Below, in pieces: positions 1-8,574 of a stretch of DNA of 33,035 nucleotides. Where the stretch lies: assembly GCF_018070325.1 (NCBI RefSeq), contig NZ_JAGPXY010000072.1, positions 1-33,035 of the forward strand, written 5' to 3'. Under the pieces are notes generated by a model. It was not told the origin of the DNA, ran no database searches, and saw nothing but the letters and a program-made list of their open reading frames with translations. Every line of letters begins with the position of its first letter. The first letter of the stretch is position 1. A program made the translations under genes and the position numbers. The DNA comes from Micromonospora sp. H61 (lineage in GTDB: Bacteria; Actinomycetota; Actinomycetes; Mycobacteriales; Micromonosporaceae).

Positions 1-48
1 GGAGAGGTACGGACGGCGTGACCGCGCTCCGCGCGGCGGTCCACCTGC

Positions 49-852
49 TCAGCTCGGTAGGCGGCCCCGCGTGGAGACGAAGTGGTACGACATGACGGCG
101 AACCCGGGGTCACGGAGCAGCCGCCGGAAGGCGTGCAGTTGCTGGGGCGACAGCCCGGCCGCCAGCAGGTCCGGTTCCAACTGGCGGGAGTTGGTCTCGT
201 AGAGCGACGTTCCGGTCGACCCGCCGGCCCAGCTCTGCGAGTGGGTGATGGTGTCCAGGTCGGTCAGACCGGCGAGAGCCATCTCGGTGTGTACGTCCTG
301 CGCCCAGCCCAGGTCGGCGCCGTGGTCCTCCAGGACACCCATCATGGCGTCCATGACCTGCGCGAAGAGCTTCGCGGCGTCGTCGCTGGGCGCGGTCAGC
401 ACCCGCTGCGGCGCGGTGCAGTCGAACTCCTCGACCACCAGCCAGCCGCCCGGCGCCAGCGCGCCGGTGAGGGTGCGCAGGACCCGTCGTCGATCGGGGA
501 GGTGCAGCAGCACCAGCCGGGCGTGGATCAGGTCGAACGCGTCCCCGGGTGGCGCTTCGGTGCGCACGTCGTGCTGGCGTACGTGCAGGTTGCCCTCGGC
601 CACCAGGTGGGTGGGGTCGATGTCGGTGGCCAGCACGTGACCGTCGTCGCCGACCGCGCGGGCCATCCGCCGGGCCATCGAGCCGCCACCGGCCCCAACC
701 TCCCAGCAGGTCGCGCCCGGTTCCAGCACCGGGCGGGCCAGCCGACGCGTCGTGATCGGATCCAGGAAGGACTCCAGCGCGTGCATCTGGGGAACGGCGT
801 CCGGTGCGCCGTTGTCGAACGTGTACGTGTCATCGCTCGTAGCGGTTGTCAT
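49..852 (-). CDS. class I SAM-dependent methyltransferase
   Basis: Predicted 267-residue cytoplasmic methyltransferase of the class I Rossmann fold. Motif I is visible as EVGAGGG at about residues 51-57, the acidic residue that binds the SAM ribose as ATDID near residue 77, and a further acidic motif QHD near residue 95, followed by the FDLIHARLVLLHLPD segment at 106-120 typical of Methyltransf_11/25-type enzymes. The ATG at 850-852 has a GGAGAGG-like ribosome site about 10 nt upstream. It is the last gene of the minus-strand run that starts with the sensor kinase and ABC transporter, 50 nt after the livF-like stop, so it is probably co-transcribed. The substrate cannot be told from sequence; small-molecule and natural-product substrates are both possible. 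Family call is firm, role unknown. Confidence 0.88.
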   Translation of the reverse strand: MTTATSDDTYTFDNGAPDAVPQMHALESFLDPITTRRLARPVLEPGATCWEVGAGGGSMARRMARAVGDDGHVLATDIDPTHLVAEGNLHVRQHDVRTEAPPGDAFDLIHARLVLLHLPDRRRVLRTLTGALAPGGWLVVEEFDCTAPQRVLTAPSDDAAKLFAQVMDAMMGVLEDHGADLGWAQDVHTEMALAGLTDLDTITHSQSWAGGSTGTSLYETNSRQLEPDLLAAGLSPQQLHAFRRLLRDPGFAVMSYHFVSTRGRLPS

Positions 853-867
853 CGGTGTCTACCTCTC

Positions 868-898
868 CGTGAAGGGTCGGGTGACTCGTGAAGGGTCG
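868..898. repeat. 12-bp direct repeat between livF-like and methyltransferase genes
   Basis: CGTGAAGGGTCG occurs at 868-879 and again at 887-898, 19 bp apart, within the 50-nt gap between the livF-like stop and the methyltransferase start. It could be a protein-binding or RNA element that sets methyltransferase expression, or a small local duplication. No inverted partner was seen. Confidence 0.5.
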
Positions 899-902
899 TT
901 GA

Positions 903-1673
903 CTACGGGGTGTCGGCCCAGAGCCGAGGGGTCGGTCGGTTGGCCGGGGGCGGCGCAACGGCGGCGACGCTCAACATCGCCGCCAGTGGGGCCGGGTCGC
1001 GGCGGGCCTCGGCGTCCGGCCGGTCGTAGACCACCCGGCCGTACTCCAGCACCGCCACCCGGTCCGCGAGTTCGACGGCGTGCTGGAGCTGCTGCTCCAC
1101 GAGCAGCACGGTCAGGCCGTCGGCGGCGAGACCGTTGACGAGTTCGCGGACCCGCGCCGCCAGATCGGGCGAAAGCCCCTCACAGGGTTCGTCGAGCAGC
1201 AGCACCCGGGGTTGGCCGAGCAGCGCACGGGCTATCGCCAGCATCTGCTGCTCACCGCCGGAGAGTTCGCAGCCGCGGTGTCGCAGCCGCACCGCCAACC
1301 TTGGCAGCAGTTCCAGGGTCCGGGCGACCGTCCAGCCCTCGCCGCCGGAGGTGGGGGCCCGCCACGGCGCGGCCGCCAGGTGCAGGTGCTCGGCCACCGT
1401 CAACCGGGAGAAGACCCGTCGACCCTGCGGGACGAGACCGACGCCGGACTGGGCGATGCGATGAGGTTGTCGGCCGGCGACGTGCACGCCGCCGATCTCG
1501 ACGCGACCGCTGGACGCCCGCACCAGCCCGGCGATGGTGTGCACGAGTGTGCTCTTGCCCGCCCCGTTGCGGCCCACCACTGCCTGGATGCTGCCCGGGC
1601 GTACCCGCAGGCTGACCTCGTGCAGGACGATTCCCCCGCCGTAGCCGGCGCAGAGACGATCCACAGTGAGCAT
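903..1673 (-). CDS. ABC transporter ATP-binding protein, LivF-type
   Basis: 256-residue nucleotide-binding subunit of a branched-chain amino acid/urea-type (HAAT family) importer; it hydrolyses ATP at the cytoplasmic face of the membrane. Walker A is GRNGAGKS at 34-41, the Q-loop is Q83, the signature LSGGE is at 137-141, and Walker B VLLLDEP is at 157-163. The usual switch histidine position reads VEQQ, which is common in LivF subunits. The C-terminal tail after about residue 235 is proline/alanine rich and not part of the ATPase fold. The start codon overlaps the stop of the preceding ATPase gene (TGATG), indicating translational coupling. The transported ligand is not determined by the sequence; amino acids, urea or short amides are all options. 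Confidence 0.92.
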   Translation of the reverse strand: MLTVDRLCAGYGGGIVLHEVSLRVRPGSIQAVVGRNGAGKSTLVHTIAGLVRASSGRVEIGGVHVAGRQPHRIAQSGVGLVPQGRRVFSRLTVAEHLHLAAAPWRAPTSGGEGWTVARTLELLPRLAVRLRHRGCELSGGEQQMLAIARALLGQPRVLLLDEPCEGLSPDLAARVRELVNGLAADGLTVLLVEQQLQHAVELADRVAVLEYGRVVYDRPDAEARRDPAPLAAMLSVAAVAPPPANRPTPRLWADTP

Positions 1674-2416
1674 CAGGCCACCCCGTCGGCGTAGGCCTGC
1701 CGCACCAACGGCGAGGTACGGATCTCGTCAGGCGTGCCGGCGGCCAACCTCTGACCGTCGCGCAGCACCGTGACCGTGTCGGAGAGGGCGTACACCAGGT
1801 CCAGTCGGTGTTCGACAAGCAACACGGCGACCGCCCTGGGCAGCGCCTGGAGCAACTCGACCAGCCGGCCGACCTCGATGGCGGACAGCCCGGCCGCCGG
1901 TTCATCGAGGAGCAGCAGGCGGGGGCGACCGGCCAGCGCCATCGCGATCTCCAACTGGCGTCGTTGCCCGTGCGCGAGGTGCCCGGCCGGCACCGCCGCG
2001 ACGGCGGTGAGCCCCATCTGGTCCAGCAACGGGCCGGCCAGGCGCTGCGCGGCGTGGCGGCGTCCGCCCGGCCGCCACCGGCGGCTCGGGATGACCCGGG
2101 GCAGCGCGGCCACCACGACGTTCTCCGTCGCGGTGAGCGTCGGAAAGACCGCCGGACGTTGGTGGATGCGGTTGATGCCCCGCCGGGCCCGGGCCGCCGG
2201 GCCGAGCCGACCGACGTCCCGCCCGTCGAACCGCACCGTGCCGCGTTGCGGCCTGGTGGACCCGCCGAGCACGTTGAGCAGGGTCGTCTTGCCGGCCCCG
2301 TTCGGGCCGATCAACGCGTGCCGTTGGCCGTCGTGGATGCGCAGGTCCACGCCGTCGAGTGCGGCGAGCGAGCCGTACCGCACGCTGATCCCCTGGGCTT
2401 CCAACAGGCCGGTCAT
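1673..2416 (-). CDS. ABC transporter ATP-binding protein, LivG-type
   Basis: 247-residue nucleotide-binding subunit that would pair with the LivF-type ATPase. Walker A is GPNGAGKT at 37-44, the Q-loop Q86, the signature is LAHGQ at 147-151 (the relaxed form usual for LivG), Walker B LLLLDEP at 167-173 and the switch histidine is in VEHRLD near 193. The LivG-specific C-terminal stretch with the conserved GTPDEI element is present. The start overlaps the stop of the livM-like gene by 4 nt (2413-2416), so the subunits should be made in step. The order permease, permease, LivG, LivF is the standard one for this transporter class. Confidence 0.93.
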   Translation of the reverse strand: MTGLLEAQGISVRYGSLAALDGVDLRIHDGQRHALIGPNGAGKTTLLNVLGGSTRPQRGTVRFDGRDVGRLGPAARARRGINRIHQRPAVFPTLTATENVVVAALPRVIPSRRWRPGGRRHAAQRLAGPLLDQMGLTAVAAVPAGHLAHGQRRQLEIAMALAGRPRLLLLDEPAAGLSAIEVGRLVELLQALPRAVAVLLVEHRLDLVYALSDTVTVLRDGQRLAAGTPDEIRTSPLVRQAYADGVA

Positions 2417-3432
2417 CGGTGCAGCTCCGCAACGGTGGCCTGGTCATGGGCGGCTGGCTGCTCCGGCTGTAGCGCCGGGGCTCCCGGCGGGCGGAGCCGT
2501 CCCCGGGCCCGGTTGACGCCGGTGGGCAGCAGGTAGACAGTCGCCACGAACAGCGCGCCCAGCACCAGTGGCGCGTGGCCGGGCAGCACCCCGAACAGCC
2601 AGTCCCGGACGGCGATGACCAACGCCGCACCCACCAGGGCGCCACCCACCGAGGCGGTGCCACCGATGACGACACCGAGCAGCAGCAGCGCGGACGTGTC
2701 GAAGCCGAAGTCGGCGGGGGAGATGTACTGCTGGGCGACGACCAGGAGCGAGCCGGCGGCACCGGCGATCGCCCCGGCGGCGATGTGCGCGCCGGACAGG
2801 TGCAGCGCCACCCGGTGACCGCTGGCCCGCAACCGCGTCTCGTCGTCGCGGCCGGCACGCAGCACCAGCCCGGCCCGGGTACGCAGCAGCACCAGCACCG
2901 CACCGACCAGCGTGGCCACGACGACCAGGGCGTACAGGTAACGGGCCTGATCGTTGGCCAGGGCCGGAAGCCCCCAGAACGGGCGGACCGCGGGGATGCC
3001 GGCCAGCCCGTCGGTGCCACCGGTCACCGATCGCCACCGCCCGAGGACGATGACGACGAGTTCACCGATGGCCAGGGTGATCATCAGGACGATCACCCCT
3101 CGGGCGTGCACGACGAGCGGCACGGTGAGCGCGGCCAGCAGCGCCCCGGCGGCCGCCGCGACGACGAGCTGCACGACGCCAACGTCGGAGACTCGGCTGC
3201 CGACCACGGCGCAGGCGTAGGCGCCGGCCGCGTACGGTGCGGTCTGGCCGAGGGTGGGCATGCCGGCGACGCCGGTGAGCAGCGCCACGCTCACCCCGAC
3301 CAGGGCCAGCGCCAGCGTCCGGGCCAGGATCGCCGTGGTGTAGTCGTCGACAACCCAGGGCGCCACGACCAGACCGACCAGGACGAGCGCCGCGATGCCG
3401 CCCCGAACCCGCCGGATCACCTCACCCCTCAT
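2413..3432 (-). CDS. branched-chain amino acid/urea-type ABC transporter permease, LivM-type
   Basis: 339-residue polytopic membrane protein of the BPD_transp_2 family. Hydrophobic segments run from about residue 12 almost continuously to residue 320. I chose the ATG at 3430-3432 (protein begins MRGEVIRR) because it overlaps the upstream stop codon in an ATGA arrangement and has GGAGG 5 nt upstream. A GTG four codons earlier (3444) would bury that ribosome site inside the gene. The C-terminal tail after the last helix is arginine/proline rich and cytoplasmic. It should form the heterodimeric membrane channel with the LivH-type permease encoded just upstream. Confidence 0.92.
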   Translation of the reverse strand: MRGEVIRRVRGGIAALVLVGLVVAPWVVDDYTTAILARTLALALVGVSVALLTGVAGMPTLGQTAPYAAGAYACAVVGSRVSDVGVVQLVVAAAAGALLAALTVPLVVHARGVIVLMITLAIGELVVIVLGRWRSVTGGTDGLAGIPAVRPFWGLPALANDQARYLYALVVVATLVGAVLVLLRTRAGLVLRAGRDDETRLRASGHRVALHLSGAHIAAGAIAGAAGSLLVVAQQYISPADFGFDTSALLLLGVVIGGTASVGGALVGAALVIAVRDWLFGVLPGHAPLVLGALFVATVYLLPTGVNRARGRLRPPGAPALQPEQPAAHDQATVAELHR

Positions 3433-4325
3433 GCCGCCCTCCACCTGCCGGCCAGGCCACGGGCCCGCACGGCCAGCACGGCCGCCATGGCGGCGAACAG
3501 CAGAAACGGCGCGGCGGACGGCAGCAGCGCCACCCCCAGCGTCTGGATCTCGCCGATCGCGAGCGCGGCCAGCAGGGTGCCCGCCATCGACCCGAGACCA
3601 CCGAGGACGACCACCACCAGGGAGAGCAGCAGCACCGTGTCGGCGGTGCCTGTGCCGGGGCCGATGATGGGCGCGCCCAGGACACCGGCCGCGCCGGCCA
3701 GCGCACCCGCGGCGGCGAGCACACCGGCCCGGATCCGTGCCGGACTCACGCCCAGACAGGCGACCATCTCCGGGTCGTCGACGGCCGCCCGGACCAGCAT
3801 CCCGGCCCTGGTGCGTCGCACCACCAGGTAGAGGGCGGCGGCGAGCACCGCCGCGACGACGATGAACACCAACCGGTACGCGGCGTAGCGGTGACCGGCG
3901 ACCATCACCGACCCCTCCAGGGCTGCGGGCACCTGGACCTGCGGGTTGTCGGGCCCGAAGCCGGCGACGAGCAGGCTGCCGCCGGCCAGCGCCACCCCGA
4001 ACGTCAGCAGCGCCTGACTCAGGTGATTGCCGGTGGCGACCGGTGTGAGCAGGCCGGCCAGCAGCACCCCCGTCGCCGCGGCGGCCAGCACACCGACGGC
4101 GAGGGCCAACGCCAGGCTCACCCAGCCGCCGTCGAGCAGCGCCGCGGCGGTGTAGCCGCCGATCGCGTAGAGCAGGCCGTGCGCCAGGTTGAGGATGTTG
4201 GCGACGCCGAAACAGAAGACCAGGCCCGACGCGGCGACGAACACGAGCAGCCCGTAGGCGACTCCGTCCAACGCCGGGATCAGGTACGGGTCGATCCGGT
4301 TCGTGCCGGCCGCCACCGCGATCAC
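3429..4325 (-). CDS. branched-chain amino acid/urea-type ABC transporter permease, LivH-type
   Basis: 298-residue membrane permease. The open frame runs much further upstream, but that part overlaps the binding-protein gene in another frame. The GTG at 4323-4325 (protein begins MIAVAAGT) overlaps the binding-protein stop as GTGA, and the family-typical opening GVAYGLLVFVAASGL followed by the NILNLAHG segment begins about 20 residues later. That NLAHG motif and the later LGGLGSMAGTLLAA loop are hallmarks of LivH permeases. Multiple transmembrane helices fill the protein. It partners the LivM-type permease through a 4-nt gene overlap. Confidence 0.92.
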   Translation of the reverse strand: MIAVAAGTNRIDPYLIPALDGVAYGLLVFVAASGLVFCFGVANILNLAHGLLYAIGGYTAAALLDGGWVSLALALAVGVLAAAATGVLLAGLLTPVATGNHLSQALLTFGVALAGGSLLVAGFGPDNPQVQVPAALEGSVMVAGHRYAAYRLVFIVVAAVLAAALYLVVRRTRAGMLVRAAVDDPEMVACLGVSPARIRAGVLAAAGALAGAAGVLGAPIIGPGTGTADTVLLLSLVVVVLGGLGSMAGTLLAALAIGEIQTLGVALLPSAAPFLLFAAMAAVLAVRARGLAGRWRAA

Positions 4326-5515
4326 CGGCCGACGGTCGCGAGGTCGCCCACGACGGTGTTGGACAGCGCCCGGCCGTCCTGGCGGACCTGCCGCAGGTAC
4401 CACTTCTGCACGGGCGAGTGCGTGGTGGTGGAGAACTGCCAGGTACCGCGCGGGCTGGCGATCTGGCCGAGTTGACCGATGGCCGTGTTGATGGCCTCGG
4501 GGGTCGGGTTGCTTCCGGCGGCGCCGATCGCCCGGTCCAGCACCGCCGCCGCGTCGTACGAGGCGAGCGCGTAGGTCGTCGGCGAACCGTCGTGCTTCGC
4601 CTTCCACGCGGCCACGAAGGCGCGGTTCTCCGCGTTGTCGAGGTCGGGCGAGTAGTTGAGCACCGAGTAGATGTCCCGGGCGGCCTCGCCCTGCGCGTTG
4701 AGCACGCCGCCCTCGGTGAGGAACCCGGCCGCGTACAACGGGACGTCCTTGATCTCGGACTGCGCGTACTGCTTCACGAAGTCGACGGCGGCGCTGCCGG
4801 CGTAGAAGGTGTAGACGGCCGCCGCGCCGGATGCCTTGATGCGGGCGAAGTACGGGAGGAAGTTGGTGGTGGCCGGGAACGGCGTGAAGGTCGTCTTTCC
4901 GTCGGCGTTCGCGAGCTTCCCGCCGATCTTGCCGAACGCGTCGGTGAAGCCGCGCAGCTCGTCCCAACCGCCCTGGTAGTCCGGGCCGATCGCGTACACG
5001 GAGCCCTTCACGTTGTCGCGGACGTGCTGGGCGATCGCCTCCCCGGGCTCGTCGGAGAGGTACGAGGTGTGCCAGACCCGGGAGACGTCCTTGAGCTCCG
5101 GTCGGCCGTTGGAGCCGACCAGTGGCACCTTGGTCTCGTTGAGCACGGGGGTGACCCCGGCGACCGAGCCGCCACCGACGATGCCGGTCAGCGCGGACAC
5201 CCGGTCCTGCTTGAGCAGCTTGGTCGCCGCCGGGACGGCGGTCTGGGCGCCGTTGCCCTCGTCCGCGACGATGAGGTCGACCTGCCGGCCGCCCAACTTG
5301 CCGTCGTGGGTGTCCAGGTAGAGCTGGAAGCCGTCGCGGATCTCCGTACCGACCGCCTGGTACGTCCCGGACAGCGACGCGAGCAGGCCGATCTTTATCG
5401 AGCCGCCGGCGCCCGTGCCCGGAGCGTCGTCGCCGCAGGCCGTGCTGGTGGTCAGCACGGCGGCGAGCAGCGCGGCGGTGAGGGCACGGCTGCGCCAAGG
5501 CGTGGTGAGAGGCAT
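4322..5515 (-). CDS. substrate-binding lipoprotein of a LivJ/UrtA-type ABC transporter
   Basis: 397-residue extracytoplasmic binding protein (periplasmic-binding fold type I, Peripla_BP_6). It starts at the ATG at 5513-5515 with GGAG about 9 nt upstream. The N-terminus has basic residues, a hydrophobic stretch and a lipobox-like STAC with the lipidated cysteine at residue 27, so it should be tethered to the outer face of the membrane. The mature part begins with the family-typical IKIGLLASLSGTYQAVG, which contacts the ligand. It lies 53 nt after the roadblock gene and overlaps the first permease gene by 4 nt. A frame extends further upstream, but it lacks a signal sequence and overlaps the roadblock gene. 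The ligand is unknown; its position behind a nitrate-sensor-like kinase hints at a nitrogenous compound. Confidence 0.92.
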   Translation of the reverse strand: MPLTTPWRSRALTAALLAAVLTTSTACGDDAPGTGAGGSIKIGLLASLSGTYQAVGTEIRDGFQLYLDTHDGKLGGRQVDLIVADEGNGAQTAVPAATKLLKQDRVSALTGIVGGGSVAGVTPVLNETKVPLVGSNGRPELKDVSRVWHTSYLSDEPGEAIAQHVRDNVKGSVYAIGPDYQGGWDELRGFTDAFGKIGGKLANADGKTTFTPFPATTNFLPYFARIKASGAAAVYTFYAGSAAVDFVKQYAQSEIKDVPLYAAGFLTEGGVLNAQGEAARDIYSVLNYSPDLDNAENRAFVAAWKAKHDGSPTTYALASYDAAAVLDRAIGAAGSNPTPEAINTAIGQLGQIASPRGTWQFSTTTHSPVQKWYLRQVRQDGRALSNTVVGDLATVGR

Positions 5516-5568
5516 GTCTAACTCCAGAGGAAGGGGAAGGGGTCTCCGGCGTGGGGGCGCCGGGGTGG

Positions 5569-5973
5569 TCAGCGGCTGCGGGCGAGCGCCGCTCGGGCAG
5601 CGGGGGTCAGCGCGTCCCCGATGCGGTTGGCCAGCTCGGTCATCTCGTAGGAGACCTTGCCCACGTCGCACTCGGGCGCGGCGAGCACCAGCAGCGAGGC
5701 GCCGTCGTTGAAGGCCATGGAGAACATGAACCCGCCCTCGAGCTGGGTGACGTTGGAGATCACCGCGCCGGCGTCGAAGAAGGCCGCCGCCCCCCGCAAC
5801 AGGCTGACCAGCCCGCTACCCGTGGCGGCCAGCTGGTCGGCCCGGTCCGGTGGCAGGTCGCGGGTGGCGGCCACCATCAGGCCGTCGCTGGAAATGGCGA
5901 TCGCGTGGCTGACCTCGGTCGCGCGCGCGGCGAAGTTGTCCAGCAGCCAGCCGAGATCCTGTTGGTCGGTCAC
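5569..5973 (-). CDS. roadblock/LC7 domain protein (CvnB-like)
   Basis: 134-residue single-domain roadblock/LC7 protein, the type encoded second in Streptomyces conservons, where it is thought to act with a partner GTPase. The GTG at 5971-5973 (protein MTDQQDLGWLLDNFA) has GGAGA 3-4 nt upstream. The characteristic core reads VSHAIAISSDGLMVAATRDL, then the helix PPDRADQLAATGSGL, then strands ending in LLVLAAPECDVGKVSYEM. It starts 16 nt after the sensor-kinase stop, so it is surely co-transcribed with it. Oddly, no DUF742 protein or small GTPase follows; the next gene is the ABC-transporter binding protein. Confidence 0.92.
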   Translation of the reverse strand: MTDQQDLGWLLDNFAARATEVSHAIAISSDGLMVAATRDLPPDRADQLAATGSGLVSLLRGAAAFFDAGAVISNVTQLEGGFMFSMAFNDGASLLVLAAPECDVGKVSYEMTELANRIGDALTPAARAALARSR

Positions 5974-5989
5974 GTGCTCTCCTGTCGCG

Positions 5990-8455
5990 TCATTTGTTAC
6001 CGAGGTTGATCGGGGTGCGCCGTCGGTTCGCCACGCCGCGCGCGTACGCGGCCATCGCCGTGGCCACCTGAGCGGGGTCGCGGTACTCGGACCGTTGCTG
6101 CTGTTGGGGCACCGTGACACCGCCGGGCACGAGGTGGCGTTGCGGCTGCCGCTTGGGCAGGCCGGAGTTGGTGGTCGTGGCGACCTCGGGGGTGTGCGCC
6201 TGGGCGGCCGTACGCCAGGCGTCGTCGGCGGGGCTGGACCACTGCTGGCCGTTCTGGCCGTCGACGACGTCGTTCTGGAACCAGTGGTTGACCTGTTCGA
6301 AGATGAGCAGCTCCTCGGTGGGCGCGTCACCCCGGTCCGGGGGTGGGGGAGCCGGTCGGAAGACCGGCGCGGCCGGCAGGGTCCGTTCGGTCGGCGGGCG
6401 TCCGGCGGTGGGTTCGGGGCGCGGCTGGTACGGCGGCGGCGGGCTGGGCGTCCGCGCTGCCCGCCGCGACAGCCGGCCGGGTGCGAGCAGGTACTCCTCC
6501 GGTGGCAGCGACCGGATGATCGCCGCGGGCAGTGTCGCCTCGGCGAGGACGCCGCGTCGGGGACCGCGTCGCAGTTGGACGGTGGCGCCCAGCCGGGTCG
6601 CGAGCTGGCCCACGACGACCAGCCCCATCGCCCGTACGGCGGCCACGTCGATGGCCGGTGGGTGGGCCAGCAGCTCGTTGAGCTGCTGCATCCTCTGCGT
6701 GGACAGCCCCACACCCTCGTCGCTGATCTGGACGATGACGCGGTCTCCCAGGCTCCGGCCGCTCACCCAGGTCTCGCTGCCCGGCGGCGAGTACGTCGTG
6801 GCGTTGTCCATGAGTTCGGCGAGCAGGTGCACGACCTCGTCGACGGTCTTGGCGGCCACCGCGACGTCCCCGTCGATCATGCCGAGTCGGACCCGCGCGT
6901 AGTGCTCGATCTGGGACAGCGCCGCCTGGAGCACCTGTTGCAGCGGAACGTCGCGCTGGCGTACGCGACCCACGCCGACACCGCCGAGCACCAGCAGGCT
7001 GGCGTTGATCCGGCCCATCCGGGTCGCCAGGTTGTCCAGTGTGTACAACTGGTCGAGCCGGTCGGGGTCGGTTTCGTCCCGCTCGACCAGGTCGACCTGG
7101 GCCAGGACGGCGTCGACCAGTCGCTGTTCGCGGCGGCTCAGGTGGATGAAGATGTCGGCGGTGTTGGCGCGCATGACTGCCTGTTCGGCGGCGGTCCGCA
7201 CGGCGGCCTGGTGCACGGCGCTGAACGCCTGGCCCAGTTCGCCGATCTCGTCGTCGCTGGACGGTTCGAGGGCGGCACTGGACTGCTGGTGGGCCAGCTT
7301 CTGTGGGTCGACGGCGGCGCTGCCGGGCTGTTGGAGCTGGGCCACCACGGCGGGTAGCTGTTCGAAGGCGACCGCGTTGGCCGCGTCCCGTAGCCGGCGC
7401 AGCCGTCGGGTGATCTGCCGTGCGACGGCCCAGGTCACCAACGCGGTCAGGATCAGGGCCAGGAGGACGCTGGCCGCCTCGGCCACGGCCCGGCGGCGCT
7501 GGTCGGCGTGCGCGGCGCGAACGTCGTCGCGGACCGCGTCGTCGACCCGGGCGCGCAGGTCGGCCAGCCGGGCGGCGCGGGTCTGGGTGGTGGACACCCA
7601 CGCGTCGGTCTCCAGTTTCAGTTGCGACCCCGGCTGGGCCCGGGACACCTCGTCCTGCATCCGTTGCAGGGTGAGCGCCTCCTTGCCGGTGCCGGCCTGC
7701 TCCCACCAGATGCTCCACTCGGGTGGGGCCAGGGCCAGGAACGACAGGCTCGACTCGGTGTAGCTGGTGCGGGCCGCCGTGATGTCCTGCTGCGTGGCCG
7801 GGGTCAGTTCCCCGCCCGCGACGGCGCGCAGCACGGCCACCTGCTGCTGACCGATGGCCTCGGCCGTCTTCGACAGCGCCGCCGATGCCCGGATCCCGTC
7901 GGCGAGTGGGGCGTCCACCACGCCGTGTGAGACGTTCTCCCGGAAGTTGATGAGGTCGGCGATGGCGATGCGGTAGCTGAAGGTCATCGCCGACACCGAC
8001 GCGTGCGTGGCGGTGCGCACCTGGGTGCGCAGCGGGGCGAGGCCGTCCAGGGCAGCGTCGATACGCCGCAGGAGAGCCGAGTTGGTGCCGTTGTCGCCGG
8101 ACAGTCGGTCACGCTGCCCGCGGTAGCGGGCGACGGCGTCATCGGTGGCGGCCATCTCCACGCCGAAGGCGTCCTGCTGCTCCGGCCGGGCATGGGTGAG
8201 CAGGTCGGCGGCGGCGATGCGTTCGCGTTGCAGGCGGTAGGCCAGGTCGCCGGCCTCGGCACCGACCTGCGCCAGGATCTGCAGGTCGCCGGCGCGGGCC
8301 GTCTGGCGTGCGCTCTCGGTCAGTGCGAGACCGGCGAAGCCGATCACGGCGACGAGCGGGGCCGCGACGATGAGGCGCATCCGGCCGGCTATCTTCCAAC
8401 CGCGTCGGCGGGTCGGGTAGGGTCTGGCCGCGTGGGACCGGGTGCTCGACGCCAA
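5990..8455 (-). CDS. nitrate/nitrite-sensor-type membrane histidine kinase (CvnA-like)
   Basis: 821-residue membrane sensor. Helix TM1 is about residues 27-45, followed by an extracytoplasmic sensor of about 275 residues resembling the NIT (nitrate/nitrite-sensing) domain, TM2 at about 324-345, a HAMP-like region to about 420, a dimerisation helix region, then a HATPase domain with N-box ELMDNATTYSPP at about 546-557, DEGVGLS at 579-585 and a G2-like MGLVVVGQL at about 610. The tail after 665 is proline rich and disordered. The start is a TTG at 8453-8455 with GGGAG 7 nt upstream. At the H-box I read LDNLATRM, where relatives as I remember them have LDHLATRM, so N475 may replace the phosphorylated histidine. 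It leads the roadblock and transporter genes. Confidence 0.9.
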   Translation of the reverse strand: MASSTRSHAARPYPTRRRGWKIAGRMRLIVAAPLVAVIGFAGLALTESARQTARAGDLQILAQVGAEAGDLAYRLQRERIAAADLLTHARPEQQDAFGVEMAATDDAVARYRGQRDRLSGDNGTNSALLRRIDAALDGLAPLRTQVRTATHASVSAMTFSYRIAIADLINFRENVSHGVVDAPLADGIRASAALSKTAEAIGQQQVAVLRAVAGGELTPATQQDITAARTSYTESSLSFLALAPPEWSIWWEQAGTGKEALTLQRMQDEVSRAQPGSQLKLETDAWVSTTQTRAARLADLRARVDDAVRDDVRAAHADQRRRAVAEAASVLLALILTALVTWAVARQITRRLRRLRDAANAVAFEQLPAVVAQLQQPGSAAVDPQKLAHQQSSAALEPSSDDEIGELGQAFSAVHQAAVRTAAEQAVMRANTADIFIHLSRREQRLVDAVLAQVDLVERDETDPDRLDQLYTLDNLATRMGRINASLLVLGGVGVGRVRQRDVPLQQVLQAALSQIEHYARVRLGMIDGDVAVAAKTVDEVVHLLAELMDNATTYSPPGSETWVSGRSLGDRVIVQISDEGVGLSTQRMQQLNELLAHPPAIDVAAVRAMGLVVVGQLATRLGATVQLRRGPRRGVLAEATLPAAIIRSLPPEEYLLAPGRLSRRAARTPSPPPPYQPRPEPTAGRPPTERTLPAAPVFRPAPPPPDRGDAPTEELLIFEQVNHWFQNDVVDGQNGQQWSSPADDAWRTAAQAHTPEVATTTNSGLPKRQPQRHLVPGGVTVPQQQQRSEYRDPAQVATAMAAYARGVANRRRTPINLGNK

Positions 8456-8553
8456 GATTGACTCCCACGACTCGTCGATGACGGTCTATCCGCACGTTGC
8501 CGAATGCAAGTCCCATTCGGCCGGAAGCCGCGCTCGTAGACCAGACCTGGCCG

Positions 8554-8574
8554 TGGTACAAACTGCCCGTACCA
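8554..8574. promoter_or_regulatory. inverted repeat TGGTAC-N9-GTACCA upstream of the sensor kinase
   Basis: TGGTAC at 8554-8559 and GTACCA at 8569-8574 form a perfect 6-bp inverted repeat with half-site centres 15 bp apart, in the 178-nt gap between the XRE gene and the kinase start. A further GTACC lies at 8581-8585. It is a candidate operator, for example for the XRE regulator encoded just upstream. No confident promoter hexamers were identified. Confidence 0.35.

Noticed and set aside
1..48. Short stretch before the methyltransferase stop, with a weak ACCGC/GCGGT inverted repeat
   Set aside because: The stem is only 5 bp with poor extension. Too weak to call a terminator, and there is no gene in these bases.
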